Shown here: positions 22,368 through 36,200 of the stretch, piece by piece | Layout: every line of letters begins with the position of its first letter | Numbering within the stretch: the stretch's first letter is position 1 | Program-made: the position numbers and the translations under genes | Assembly: GCA_019925095.2 (NCBI GenBank) | Contig: CM034392.1 | Location: 21,682,387 to 21,746,386 of the forward strand | Direction of reading: 5' to 3' | DNA: 64,000 nucleotides | Source: Dendrolimus kikuchii | Lineage: Eukaryota; Arthropoda; Insecta; Lepidoptera; Lasiocampidae | Notes under the pieces: model-generated | What the model was told of the DNA's origin: nothing | Database searches by the model: none | The model's input: the letters and a program-made list of their open reading frames with translations, nothing else

Positions 22368-25300
22368 ATGGTAATAGGGCTGTTGCTTCACCAAATTGGG
22401 TGTTCTTATTATCACGAGCCGTCACGGATCTTGCTTCACGCAGATGATTACGAGGGTCATAATGAAACTGATTTTGGGTTTGCAATAGAATATCAGAATA
22501 GTTCAACAGCTAAATTAAGTAAGCAATGTAAAATTATTATGTTTATACGTAGTATGTATAAGTATATTAGTACACTTGCAGTCGTAAACTGGAGGCTTTG
22601 GAACTTGGGGACTGAAATTTTTGTAATCTATACATATAATTAAATTGTAGAGGTCGAGGGAGTTTTTGGCGGGAACTGAAAGGAGACGTTGTGCTGTGCA
22701 ATTTTATTTTATAAACATACATACATACATAGCTTCACGCCAGTTCCCTTGCGGGGTAGGCACGAACAACAGAGCGCCATTTAGGCTTATTCTTACACAC
22801 CTCACTTGCTTCTTTCACATTCATAACTCTTGTCATGCACGGTATTTTATAAAAATGTGTAAAATTACTCTAAAATGAACAATAGTTGTAGGATATTCAT
22901 AGTTTTTGAGTAGTAATTATGTGTTTTTGCGAGAAATGTGAACTATATAGCCAAATGTGGCCTTTCGAGTTTTCACAAGAACTCCGTTGAATGACGTCGA
23001 TTGTAGCCTACAATACAACGGCGCCTGGCTTAAAGGCCTAGTAGCCAAGCCTTAAAAATTAAAAAAAAAAGTAGAGGTCGAATTTCTGTACAATGAAAAA
23101 AAAATGCTAAAAACCGAGTCAGGTGGATATAAGTGAAATAGAACTAATTTAGATTTTTTTTATTTTTTTTGTCTGTGTGTCTGTTTGTTTGTCTGTCTGT
23201 TTGTACCGGCTAATCTCCGAAACGACTGGACCGATTTGAATGAAATTTTGTATGGTGGTAGCTTATATCCCTGGTCAACATATAGGATGCTTTTGATCCC
23301 GAAAAATTCAAGAGTTCCCGTGGGATAGTTAAAAAACCACACCACGTGGACGAAGTCGCGGGCATCAGCTAGTGATTAATATTACCTACACTAAATTTCG
23401 CAAGCGTCATGTAGGTAAATATGTTTTACTATAGCGCTATCTTCTGGTAATATAAGTCTAACACTACAAAACCAAAATCTAATATGAATTCAAATAATTT
23501 TAGTTTTAGGGAAGAATAAGGTTACCACCTCAAACAGTGGTATTACTCCCAGTAAGCAGGTTTGCCGATAGCCTTATGATGTCACGCGTCGATGGTTGTA
23601 GGGATGACAAAAAAAGGTTACATAAATAGTTGTTGCAATAAATTTATTATTGTATATACTTTACATAAGTATATACAATAATAGTAAGTAATACAATACA
23701 ATAATAGTAAGTAGTCATCAGGAAACCTTCTGCGCGCGGCTTATATACTAGGAATATCATACGATAAGTAATTGAAGCGATCTTTCCCCAATAGATGGCG
23801 TAAGAATAAGAGATAAGTGTTATTATAGAAAAACTTGAACTTGTTTACGGAGATATACTAATCACAAAATAATAGGCCCGATTTGACAGTTCGCCTTATA
23901 ACATTTTTAGGGATTGTAAACTCTAAATCGTTAACCGAGTAAACTGATTATTACGAGCAATCGCAAAGTATAAACTGATTCTAAGAAATTCGGTCCACGC
24001 GGTCGGGCAGACATATTGCATCTGTGCAGCCTAAAGCAATGTCCCAATGGAGAGATCGGCAATCAAGCGATAACCATGAGTGAAGCAAGACTCGTGCACA
24101 TTCGGTAATCTATTTAGTGACGTATTTTGCGCGTGTTATTGAATCGTGCATTACGTTTGGACTGGTTGTGTTCAGTTATATTTGTAACTATGTTATACAT
24201 GTTTGTATAGTTGTAATAAAGTCTATAATAATTCCAACGTCATTTTAATTCGAGTCCTGCAACTCGTAACAATATTATCAACTGAATATATTCATTGTTA
24301 TTAGCTTTCAGTTTTGTTGATTTTATTCAAAGTTACCTTCTATCATGTTCTATTGATTTTTTTAAGTATCAAATCAGGCTTTTTATTTTGTTATTATTAT
24401 AGTTGTAACCTACACTGATTATTTTATGGTAATTGCAGTTCCAAGCACGTTATATAAAACAATAATATGTATGGTCAAGGTGGTGAAGTCCGTCAGTAGG
24501 GGAACTCTATACACCTCCCATTATTTCCGTGTTTTAATAGTTACGATAACAACAAATCAGTCAGTGAAGCTAAGACACTATTGAATTCTGTCTTAGAATT
24601 GTAGTTGGCGTTAAATTTCATTTAAAAAGTTAAAAATCGAACGGAGTATGAACTTATCCATTGACGGACTTTGCCACCTTCCTATACGTATTATAAATTA
24701 GGAGAAGTATGATCTGTAGTACCATACAGAGCCATTGTCAGTCTTAGTTTTAGTTGTTCTTCTTTCATAGCGATGAACTGAATGAAGGTACCATAAGAGT
24801 AACAACATTTATAAAATTAGTCCTCTTGTAAAGCGGGTAATTTATTTAATGTGACTTGCTTGATTTTAGTAATAGGAGCTCCAAGATATGATCTTGATGG
24901 AAAAGTGTATACATGTGAAATTGAAGATTGTCTGAAAAACGACACAGTCACGTGTCCTTCTGTTGATGTTAATATTCAAGAACTTGCTAATACTACTCGA
25001 AGTAAGTACATATATAGTTCACTCATAAAAATATCTAAACAGATAAAATTAAGTAAGGAAACTGAAATTTGTGTAAGAATATTTATATAGTACTACTAAT
25101 TTCTAAAAATATTGAGTAAGACATTCAGCTACCTTAGTTTTTATCAATAAAGATTGATGTGTTGATATAAAAGTAATGCTGATGTTAGACAGGTCAACTG
25201 AATTGATTCAATTTGATTGAAAGGACATGATGATATTGAATGACTTAGTTTTAAGTTTACATGGATCACGGAGGTTGCTTCACCAAAAGCGATAAACAAA

Positions 25301-28300
25301 TTATATCCATCTTATATTGAATTAATATACAAAGTAGATAAATAAAAATAGTACCGAGGTGAGAGGATGATGCTGTACCCTATTCTACGGTTAAGTACTG
25401 GGTGGCTGAATTTAAAAGAGGTAGATCAAGCTGTAAATATGACCCGCGTTCTGGGCGGCCTTCAACCTTCGTTAGGGAAGAAAATATCAAAAAGTTGAGA
25501 ATTGGTTTTGAAAGACAGAAGTAGAAAACATATAGCTGAGATTCTAAAGATATCTTTTGGTAGCGTCCAATCCATTTTAAATGATTCACTGGGGATCAAA
25601 AGTGTCTTCTATGGCATTTTTTCGGGCCCATGCAGGGAGTGGCGAGTCACCGTCTGCCCCTCTTTCCATGTTCCCCGAACATTGCGACGGGCAGACGCCA
25701 GTCTCGATATTCCCAGACGCCTAGCTAGTGATAGCAGTTCACCCCAATAGGCTGGTACTTTTTGTTCTCATTTCCCACAATAATCCTACACTGACCGGGG
25801 CTTGTCCTTGGGTGCATTATTATATGGTGTAGACAGGGATAATCGCCGGTCAGTATCACGCCACATTTAGATTAAATTTGTCAAGGGGCCTCTACGTGTT
25901 GGCCTTCCCATGGCCCCACGCAAGTCCTCCAAAAGTCCGGGCCATTTTTATGGCCTGTGGTCTTCAAAGACATACACTATAATAATAATTTATTTATTAA
26001 TTTTCCATAAAAAAAAACCAAATGAATAGAGTACCAAAATTGAAAATTTGAATAAAATGGGAGATACATGAGCCCAAACTAGGTAAACCATGTATGATGG
26101 TACTCCTTTTTTTTTACAAGGGGAAATCCGTTTGCGTGCCTCCCGCCGGGGAGACTTCGGCGGGGGAGTGTGGGACTCGCGGGCTAGAGGAGCCGGAGTA
26201 CCCACTAAAACCCCTTGGTGCCACCTGACGCCATGAGCCGGGGTCACGGGATATGCGTGAGCTTTTCTTCCGCGACCCCGGCTGGGTGTATGATGGTACT
26301 CCTGGCCCTCGCCTCCCCATTAACCACTATTTCTATAATAACCATAATCAAAGAGCACTACAATCAAAGAAAAATAAAAAGGTGTTTGATTATTTGATAC
26401 TCTATTTATTGCTTCCTTTAATCTATAGATAGATACATACATAGATCCTAATTCGCTGTTGTCAGCGTTCTTATAATAAAACGTAAATGTTTTATCTTTT
26501 AATTTTATCGAAAAGAAAAATAGGAAGAGTTGTATTAATTAACATATTGTTATAACTTAGGCCCCTACAAAGATAAATTCCACGTACAAATCTGTAACAG
26601 CACTTTTTATTACCTGTCGGCATTTGAACTGATTGTAATCCTTTTATGATCGTCTTCTTTTGTTCACTTATTTATTGGCATACGTTTCTAAGTTATTGTG
26701 GAAAACAGCCTATTGTTCTATTGTACTGGCTCATTAGCATCATTAGCCAGATATTGCGGATTACAAGCTAATTCTAGGAAACTGTGTCGATGTTGTCGAG
26801 CGGGCACATTTTGCATTTGTGAAGTATAAAACGACGACCCGATGGAGAGAGAAGGCAGTTGAGCGACGACTACAATACGGGCGTGACGTGTGTTCATTCG
26901 GGAATCTCATAGTGACGGACCTTGCGCGTTTTATTGAATTACGACTTTCTGCATTACGTTTGGATTTGTTGTGTTCGGTTATATTTGTACCTGTGTTATA
27001 CATGTTTGTATAGTTCTACTAAACTCTATAATAATTATAACGGCATTTTAATTCGTGTCCCGCTAACTTGTAACAATATTTAAAACTTTAAGTTTAGATA
27101 ATGTAATAATAATATGCTTAGGTATGTATGTTTTGCGTAAATAAAATTATGAAATCAATGTCGTTGAATAATTTAATTAAATATTTAATATTTTCAGACG
27201 TCAATCCAAATCAACATTTTTATTTGGGGGCCACGATAGCTGCAGTACGGGATTATTTCTTGGTAAGCTTTAAGTAAAATGTTGCTATATACTGTGTAAG
27301 CTTCGAATTATATTATCTAGCTGTAGGTACCCCATTATTTAGTCCTTTTGCGTAGTGAACATGCTTTATATTAACCTCACTGCCTGGGTGTGGCAGTGCG
27401 GAACTTGGGAGGACTGTAATATATCCAGTCAATCCACCCTAGTGTTCCTTCTTTCTATCACTCTAAGTCAAAATCATTGACAATATCACGATATCAAGAC
27501 ATGGACTATCAGCTTAACTAGATTCCCAGGCAGGTGTGGGTCATCCTCATCCTTTGATCGTAATAGGATAAGCAAGATAAATGGAGTGGAAACTGAACTT
27601 TATGAGTATCTCAGATGACACAACTATCTTCGGATTTTCAAAATAATTGATTAATTTGACTCAGTACGTATCATGAAAATTGATATTGATACATAAATAA
27701 ATAAATTATAAATTGATATTTACTGATATTCCTTTCAGACATGCGCTCCTTTATGGACTTCTGATGGAATAGGCAAAGTAGACGCAGGCACGTATGGTAC
27801 TTGCTTCATCTATAATGGCACAGCACATCGATACAATGGCATAATTGAAAAAAGGATTGCCACTGGTGAAGATGGAGGTAAGAAAATATCACTGATATAT
27901 ACTGTATTTTATTCATCGTCTCTAATCTCCTTTTAAAGACGAAACTTTTTAAAAGTTAAACTTCTTTAGAATCTTTATGTTTTGAAACGCGATGAGACAA
28001 AAAAGCGACACTAAAAGAGATAAACACATAAATCTATAGGACTAAGCCTGCGAGAGAATGAGATTTACGTGTGCAGCAGAGATTAGAGAGTCAATAAGAT
28101 CAATAATTAAACATAGGTCAAAGGACCGAGTCTTGATCTTGAATAATATCTTTTTTTATTGTTGGTATCTGAGATTGAAGATAGTTCACTTCTTTTGCAA
28201 AGTTGTTGTATTGGTCTTGTACATTCAATGAGTTGTTTTATTTAATTTTTATTTACAAAGGACCGAAATAAAAGTGATAATAATATTTTTTAAACAAAAA

Positions 28301-30196
28301 CAGTGACAAATTGAAAATGATACTTAAGAAGTTTATGTTTAACATGTTGACGAATGTAGGCTACAGGAATTATATTTATATTATAATAAAAGTTAGAGAA
28401 GTGTTATCTGTAAGTCTATTCTCTGAAGTTTTACTTCTACTGCGCATGAACTGCACATAAATATAATTTTTTATTACCCGAAGCAGGTAAAGAGGCTGGG
28501 GGGCCACCTGATGAAAACTGGTTACCATAGCCTATGGGAGCTTACAACATTAAGAGCATTGTCAACGCTTTACCGGTCTCAATGAAATTTTACAACGCCC
28601 TTCTTAGACAGTCCTCTGTCGTAGAGGAGATGAAAAACAAAGTTCCTTCCAGATAAGCGTTGGACGCCGAATAAACGTTCTAGAGAACATATTTTACGTA
28701 CTTGAGCACAGTAGCCCAATAAAATGATTGTAAAAATTCCGTCAATGACGAGCGGTGTAAAAATGAGTTTCATTGCATTATTATATTTCATTTTCCAGAT
28801 CCATCATTAAATGGTTATGGGTGGAACGTGTTAGCTGATGAAGTGAACGGTCGCATTCTAATAACGAAACCTGTAGTTACTGTAGATATATTAACATTAT
28901 CGTCAAATAGTCCCTTCGACGATACTGAATCTTTAAGAACTAATAAAAGAATACGTGATTTGTTACGAAAAAAATATAATATTGGTAAGAAAAGTTATCA
29001 TGTGATCACATCTTTAGTGTAACTGTTGCGTTCGAACATTTTTTTTTATTGCAGGAGATCAGCAGACAGGCACACGGCCCACTTGACGGAAAGCGGTTAC
29101 CATCGCCTATGGACATTTGCAACACCAAAGTTGCTACAAATGCGCTGCTGCTCTCTTAAGGGAGGGACTGGAACTTGGTCACTAATGCAGGAACACGTTG
29201 TTGTTATGGCGACATACTTTAGACCAGAGGTGGTAGCCATCCAGGCAAATGCCCTACCACCTGGCTGTGGGTTGTTAAGTCGCCTCTTACGACAGGCCGC
29301 CCGGCCGCAGGAAATTGTATTCTTTCTCCGTTCCTGCACGGATGAACATAATAGTTTTTAATAATAAATCAACAAAAAAGTGTTTACGAAGGTAGTTTTT
29401 TCCGTTAAATGGCTCAATTGTCGAGTGAGGCACGCTAAAGTACTGAAGAGGGGAGTAAAATTAATAATACAATGAGTTGTACACTCGATGCATTGATGAC
29501 TATTGTTACATTAAACTTAAGAAGACTATTTATAAAGGTACAGGAACCTTATAAGCAATATGACATGAAAACCTGTTCTAATCTATATATATAGAAATCA
29601 ATTGCTATTCGTTAGTGTCGCTTAAACTCGAGAACGGCTGGCCTGGTTTGGCTAATTTTCATTTTGAATTATTTGTGGTAGTCCAGGGAAGGTTTAAAAG
29701 GTGAGGAAATATGAAAAAAATGCTTGGAATATAGTCAAAATAACAATTTCGCTTTCCCTTAGAAACTATTCGTACCTGTCAAACATTTGATGTTCGTCCA
29801 GTCGTTTAGAAATCAATTAAATTTAAGCCGTTCAGAAATCAAATTAAATTTAAAAGTAAAGTTTTTTTGTCATTTTTTTGGTTTTGAATGACAAACGTTT
29901 GATGTTCGTCCCATCGTTCAGAAATCAACGGTTTTTATTTATTGATTTTGAGGCGGTACGAAGTTTTCTGGGTCAGTTAGTCTATAGGTATAATCAAATC
30001 AAATCAAATCAAAAATCATTTATTGAATAAAACATAATTCACAATTTTTGACACTCATTGGTCCCCAAACTAGGTCGACCTGTATCTCGGGGACCTCCTT
30101 CCAAATTGGTACAATTCTGATTGTGAAATTATTGACTACAGTTACATTAATTTAAAAGAAAAATAAAGAAATATGTATGATTGCGTGCGTGCGTGC

Positions 30197-30258
<62 letters not shown>

Positions 30259-33200
30259 GTGCGTGCGTGCGTGCGTGCGTACGTGCGTGCGTGCGTGCGT
30301 GTGTGTGTGTGTGTGTGTGGGGGGGGGGGGGGTGTGTGTGTGCGTTATGTGTATATTGTGAATTGTATGTATAAAAAGATAACAATGTCAATGAAATAAA
30401 TAAGATTACGGAATGTATATAATTGTGTTATATATTTATTTTTAACAATTGTTCTGTTCTATCATAATCAAGAGTTAACAGCCAATTACTTAATTTTAAC
30501 TTACACTCTTGGTATGTAAAATCATAAATTCGTAAAATTTTATTAACTTTGTTGTATAAAAATATACTTAAGTAGCATACCTGGTGCTGTAAGTAAGCTG
30601 TATGCGAGAGAATATTAGTGCAGACTATGTCTTTTCTCCTTTTTGTAAATGGTAGGTCATGGGGTATCACATTATGTTGCCGAAGAATAATATGTAATAC
30701 GTACATTTGCCTAACCGAAAGTTGCTTACATTCATCGTACAGTTGAAAACTCGGGTATCTAAAAGGTTTAAAAAGCATGACTTTTATGACACATCTTAGA
30801 GCTCGTTCTAGTTGAAGCAAATGGGTTTTGTAAGACCCACCTCAAACGGAAATACAATATCGAATAATCGAGAGACATAGGGCTTTGTAAATCTTGATTA
30901 GTAAGTCTTTGGTCGCAATATATCTTAATTTCCTAAAAACCCATATTAATTTACGAACTCTAATAGTAATTAGCTCAACGTGTTGTTTCCATTTACAGAG
31001 ATCATCAAGAATTATACCCAGATATTTAATCTCTCTAGTTTTATTTATATTTAAGCAATCACAATTTTGAGATGTTACATCTCCACAATTGTGTAACCTA
31101 AGATTAAAACTATTTAAAGTATTAGAAGGGTTTGTAATCGAAAAAGTCATAAATTTAGTTTTGTTAAGGTTGAGAGTTACAAGATTAGCCTTCAACCACT
31201 TATAGACTGTTGCAATACCTTGTTCGGCCACAATACGCACCTCATCCCAAGTTTCTCCATGAAAAATCAACGCCGTGTCATCCGCAAAGCTCACAATAAT
31301 ACCATTGTGTAATTCTAGACTACACAAGTCATTAATATAAATAAAAAAAAAGACTTGTTCCGAGGATGCTGCCTTGTGGTACTCCAAAAGACATGGTTTG
31401 TTTATTACTTAAGTGGCCGTCTAATTTAGTAACTTGGGATCTATTTTCTAGGTAACTTTTAAAAATATTAAAGGGTAATCCTCGTATACCACATCTTTCC
31501 ATCTTATTTAGAAGTATGGGAACAGATACTGTGTCAAAAGCTTTTTTTAAATCGAGAAAAACACCCAAAACTTTTTTCTTGCTATCCACTAGTGTTGTCA
31601 CATGACTTATTAAATGGCTGACTGCATCTTCTGTACACCTATCTTTTCTGAAACCGAACTGAGAGTTTGATATCAAATTATTATTTTCTAGAAATATCAT
31701 TAGACGTTTGTTTAGAAGTTTTTCTAATATTTTGGATAAAACGGGCAGCATTGATATTGGGCGGTAGTTATTAATTTCCTTTCTATCCCCATCCTTGTGA
31801 ATAGGATGTATAAGGCTCATTTTGTAAATATCCGGGAAAATACCTTTCTCAATGCATAAATTACACAACTTTGTGAAATATGGAACAATGATATGCCGGG
31901 CTCCCTTAACCACTGAAGTTGGTATACCGTCCCAGCCACATGCGCTACTATTTTTTAGACTAAGTATTATGGAATTTATTTCGACTTCGGTAGTGCCAAA
32001 TAGTGCCATAGATAAAGGGGTGAAAGGAGGTAGTTTTGGTGAGTTAGATTAATTAGGAACTATGTTTTCTGCTTCTAAAATAGTTTGAGCTAAATTTTTA
32101 CCTATAGATGCAAAAAAATCATTAATGATAACTGCTGCTATTGGGTCCGGGGAAATAGACAGTAGTTCGTTTGCAGATGATTTAGTAATAGACATATTTG
32201 TAAATGTCTTGATCTTGTTCCACAACAACTTGCTATTATTTTCAGCTTTTAACAACTCACTTCTTTCGTAGTTTATCTTTAGTTTCCTTAGGATAGAGTT
32301 ACAGTAATTTCTATATCTGGTATAAGTTATTTTAATTACTAAATTATTAGGGTTTTTTTTAGACTTCAAATGTAGTCTATCTCTGTTTTGAATGCATCGT
32401 AGTAATCCAGGGGTAATCCATGGTTTAATTATATTTTGTCGACGCGGTATTGAAAAAGATTTAGAGTTAACTTTAATAGCATCTATTAATGAGTTAGTAA
32501 GGATATCTGCAGCAATTTGAGGATCATTATTATTAAAATTTAAATTTAAGTCCAGTTTAGCAACATAATCAATGACACTATCAAAATCAATTTTTGTTAT
32601 AGTGCGTGAAGTTCTTACTTTACTATAATTACTAGTAGTAAGTAAAACAACTTTATGATCTGTTATAAAAGTGTTTAAAACAAGACATGATCCTGTATAA
32701 CGCGATTTTAGGAAAATATGATCAAGACAAGTTTCATCTCTTATGGGTAAATTATGTGCGGGACAAAAACCAAGACTATACAAAAGTTCACAATAAGGAG
32801 CACTATTAACGTCATTATTATCTTTCCGAATATTTATATTAATATCGCCGACGAGAAACATATTACTGTATGATTTAAATTCATTTATTAATATTTCAAT
32901 AGAATTAATAAAGTTATCTGCTAATCGGACTGAAGGGGACCTATAAATAGCGAACACAGCAAAGTTATTGAATTTCAAAACGAGACAAGTCGCATCATTT
33001 ATTACAGGTTCGACAGTAGCACAATAAATATCTTCTTTTACGTAAGCAACAACACCGTCGTTAATATAGATATAAAATATAGTTATTCGACCATTTGCAA
33101 TGTAACAAATGATTGTCCTTTCTTTTGTTTGTAATTTATGTTACGCATCAGTTTTGTCATATTCTAAGCATCACTTTACCGAACTATAATCCATAAAAGC

Positions 33201-36200
33201 AGTATTATTGGCCACTGAGTACCATTTTGATAATGTAACAATATAATGATAGTATAAGAGTACAGAGCTGTATTAATAGCAGCAATGGCATATTTACTAA
33301 CACCAAATTTAGTGATATTGACTAGTTACGTTACTCTAAGTCTGTATTAAAAATTTTAATATTTATATCAATTATTGGAACGGATACCAACCTATAAAAA
33401 TAAGAATATATGTAAGTAATAGTTTTAATTAACATCAATATTTTTCTATTATATTTGAATGATATTGTATATTATGTATATTTTTACATGTATCTATCAT
33501 TTTTTTTATTGTAGGACTTCAGCAGACAGGCAGATGGCCCACTTGATGGAAAGCGGTTACCATCGCCTATGGATATTTGCAACACCAAAGGTGCTACAAA
33601 TGCGCTGCTGCTCTCTTAAGGGAGACTGGAACCTGGTCACTAATGCCGAAACACAACATGAGGTTGTAATGGCGGCATACTCTAGACCAGGGGTGGTAGC
33701 CATCCAGTCGAGCAAATACCCCCTACCACCTGGCTGTGGGTTGTTTTGTCGCCTCTTATGACAGGCCGACCGGCCGCAGAAATTGTATTCTTTCTCCGTT
33801 CCTGCACGGATAGAAATATATTTTATTTAGATATCTCTGTATGCATATGTATTTATTATTATGTATGTGTATATGTGTGTAAGTATATACTTATTTCACT
33901 TATTAACTTATGTATATATTTATTACACTTTAGTTCGCTCGTTTGCTTACAATTTCACTTGATAGAAACACCTGTTATTAGCCCTATGTTTTAAGTACTT
34001 TTATTTGTTTGTTTGTATTATTAATATGCGCTGTTGGTTTTTTTCAATAAATAAATAAAAACTTCATATAATAACTCACCGATGCTTGTTACGTTCGCTT
34101 TCACAATAACTTTTGAGTGGATCTGGGGATGGTTTAGATTCACAATTAGATTATTATATATTAATATTTTTTCAATGCAGGACAACGTCTGCCAGAACAC
34201 CTAGTATATAATATATAAGTAATATGAATTAATTAGGATCAGATAAAGTTATTGTTTATTATATTTTAAATTTATTCTAGGTCATGGGTTGGTTGCTGGA
34301 AATTTTTTTGGGACAGAAACCACATATGCATTTAGTTATACTACGGTGGGAACTAAGGAAGGGGTAAGAATATTATAGGAATCGCGATATGGATACATGC
34401 TACAATAAATACTAACATTATTTGCATATTTAAAAGAACATGCATTAAAATAACACTTATCATCTTGCTTTTAAAATATAAAAATAATTTTAATTAATGT
34501 TTAAATAATAATTAAAATACCTACATTTTGCATGTACAAACTTATGAGGGACATAATTTTGAACGCTCGTATAAATTCCGTGAAACTGCAACGTTTTGTA
34601 AGATGTATCTCAGTTGATTTTACAGGCCACTCTCTTGTACTTTAAAAAAAAGTAAGTCATGAGCCTGTCTTCAAGCCGTGGTAGCTCAGGGATCAGCTCA
34701 CACGTTCCAAACTGAAAGGACGTGGGTTAGGATCCTAGCTGAAAAGCACGCACACCACTTAGGTAGTTTTCTGACATAATGTGCATATTGTTATGATAAC
34801 CGTATGTTAACGGTGAAAGAAAACATCGTGATGAAACCGCTACATGAAGATAACCGATGTGTCATACTCGCCAATCTGCCTTGGAAAATGGGAGGCCTGA
34901 GCCCAGCAGTGGCGGAACGTTTATGGGCTGTTATTATTATTGTTACGTGCGAGCGGGGGTACATCTATCCCTTTCTAACATCTATCTATCTATCTCTGTC
35001 TTTTCCTTCCCAAATCGTCCATTCTAGAACTTTCGTTCATCGCCTATCCTTTTCTAATATGTATCTGTCCTTGTCTTTCCCTTCCAGAATCTTCTACCTG
35101 TTCTAAAACTTCTTAAACCAACTAGATTGTTCCACCATCACTTGCCACACGATTATAGTCGTTCTTCACATTCTTTTGAAGCTACTACCAAGCGTTGATA
35201 CAGGATTTTCAGCACCTCCATATCTTTATCGACGATTGGAATGTAATCCTAATATATGAATTTTCTTATTGCAGATTGCGTTTTTAAAACCTAAAAATGA
35301 AGCCCTCATCCCAGTTTATTATCGTAGGACACATACGCCTTATACTATTACAAGTAAAATGATTGGTTCCATGTTTGGTAAATCATTATGTAGTGCTGAT
35401 ATCGATCAAGATGGTTATTCAGAGTTAATAGTCGGTGCGCCGGCGCACATAGACGCACTGGAGGATGTGGAAGTCGGGGCAGTACATATTTATAGTATGA
35501 TGAATGTAGGTATAATTTAGATAATATTTCATTTTATGTACTTAGTGATCTATCCACATGAACGTAAATTGTCATTTATAATTTCCTAGGTTTTATAATG
35601 ATTCAAATTGAAATTCAAAAGTTTTTATCCAAAATAAGTTCCACTGGTGAACACTTTTTGAAGGTCATACATATAGGTTAAAATTTAATTTTACTTCCTA
35701 GTCTATGTACACCGCTTCGCAACGTGTTATTGCTGTTAAGGAGAAGAAGCGGCAAGAAACTCCCCAGCAACACGTCCAGCTAAATATTGCCTTCTTTATA
35801 TTTCTTATTCTATTTATATCTCAAGTTCTTTTTTTATAAGTTTTATACAAAAGAATGTTACAAAATTACTTTTTGAAGAATTAATGGATTTGTAGCAAAC
35901 AGTGCATATTCAATAAGACAGAGACACAATAAAAGTAAAGACGAAAGACGTACGCAAGACTTAGAAGAAACAGTGGATCCATATCGTTAACGACCACAAT
36001 TATATGCATTAGGAGACGGCTAGAAATCCCTTAGATTCTTTGTTTTTCTTCTATCTGGACAATACTATCTATACAATTGCAAGTATTCTGAGGATTTTTT
36101 TTCTGGTGCCTACGTTTGTTTTTCATTACCACAACACTCACCATTACCTAACCGGCGCGATGTTGACACCTTTCCCTCTAACACTCAATTGCGTAAAGGT

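Noticed and set aside
30181..30360. Tandem direct repeats as a CRISPR array
   Set aside because: Simple dinucleotide repeats without spacers, in a eukaryotic intron.
30173..30399. Valine/cysteine-alternating and histidine/threonine-alternating open frames
   Set aside because: These are translations of a (GT)n microsatellite.
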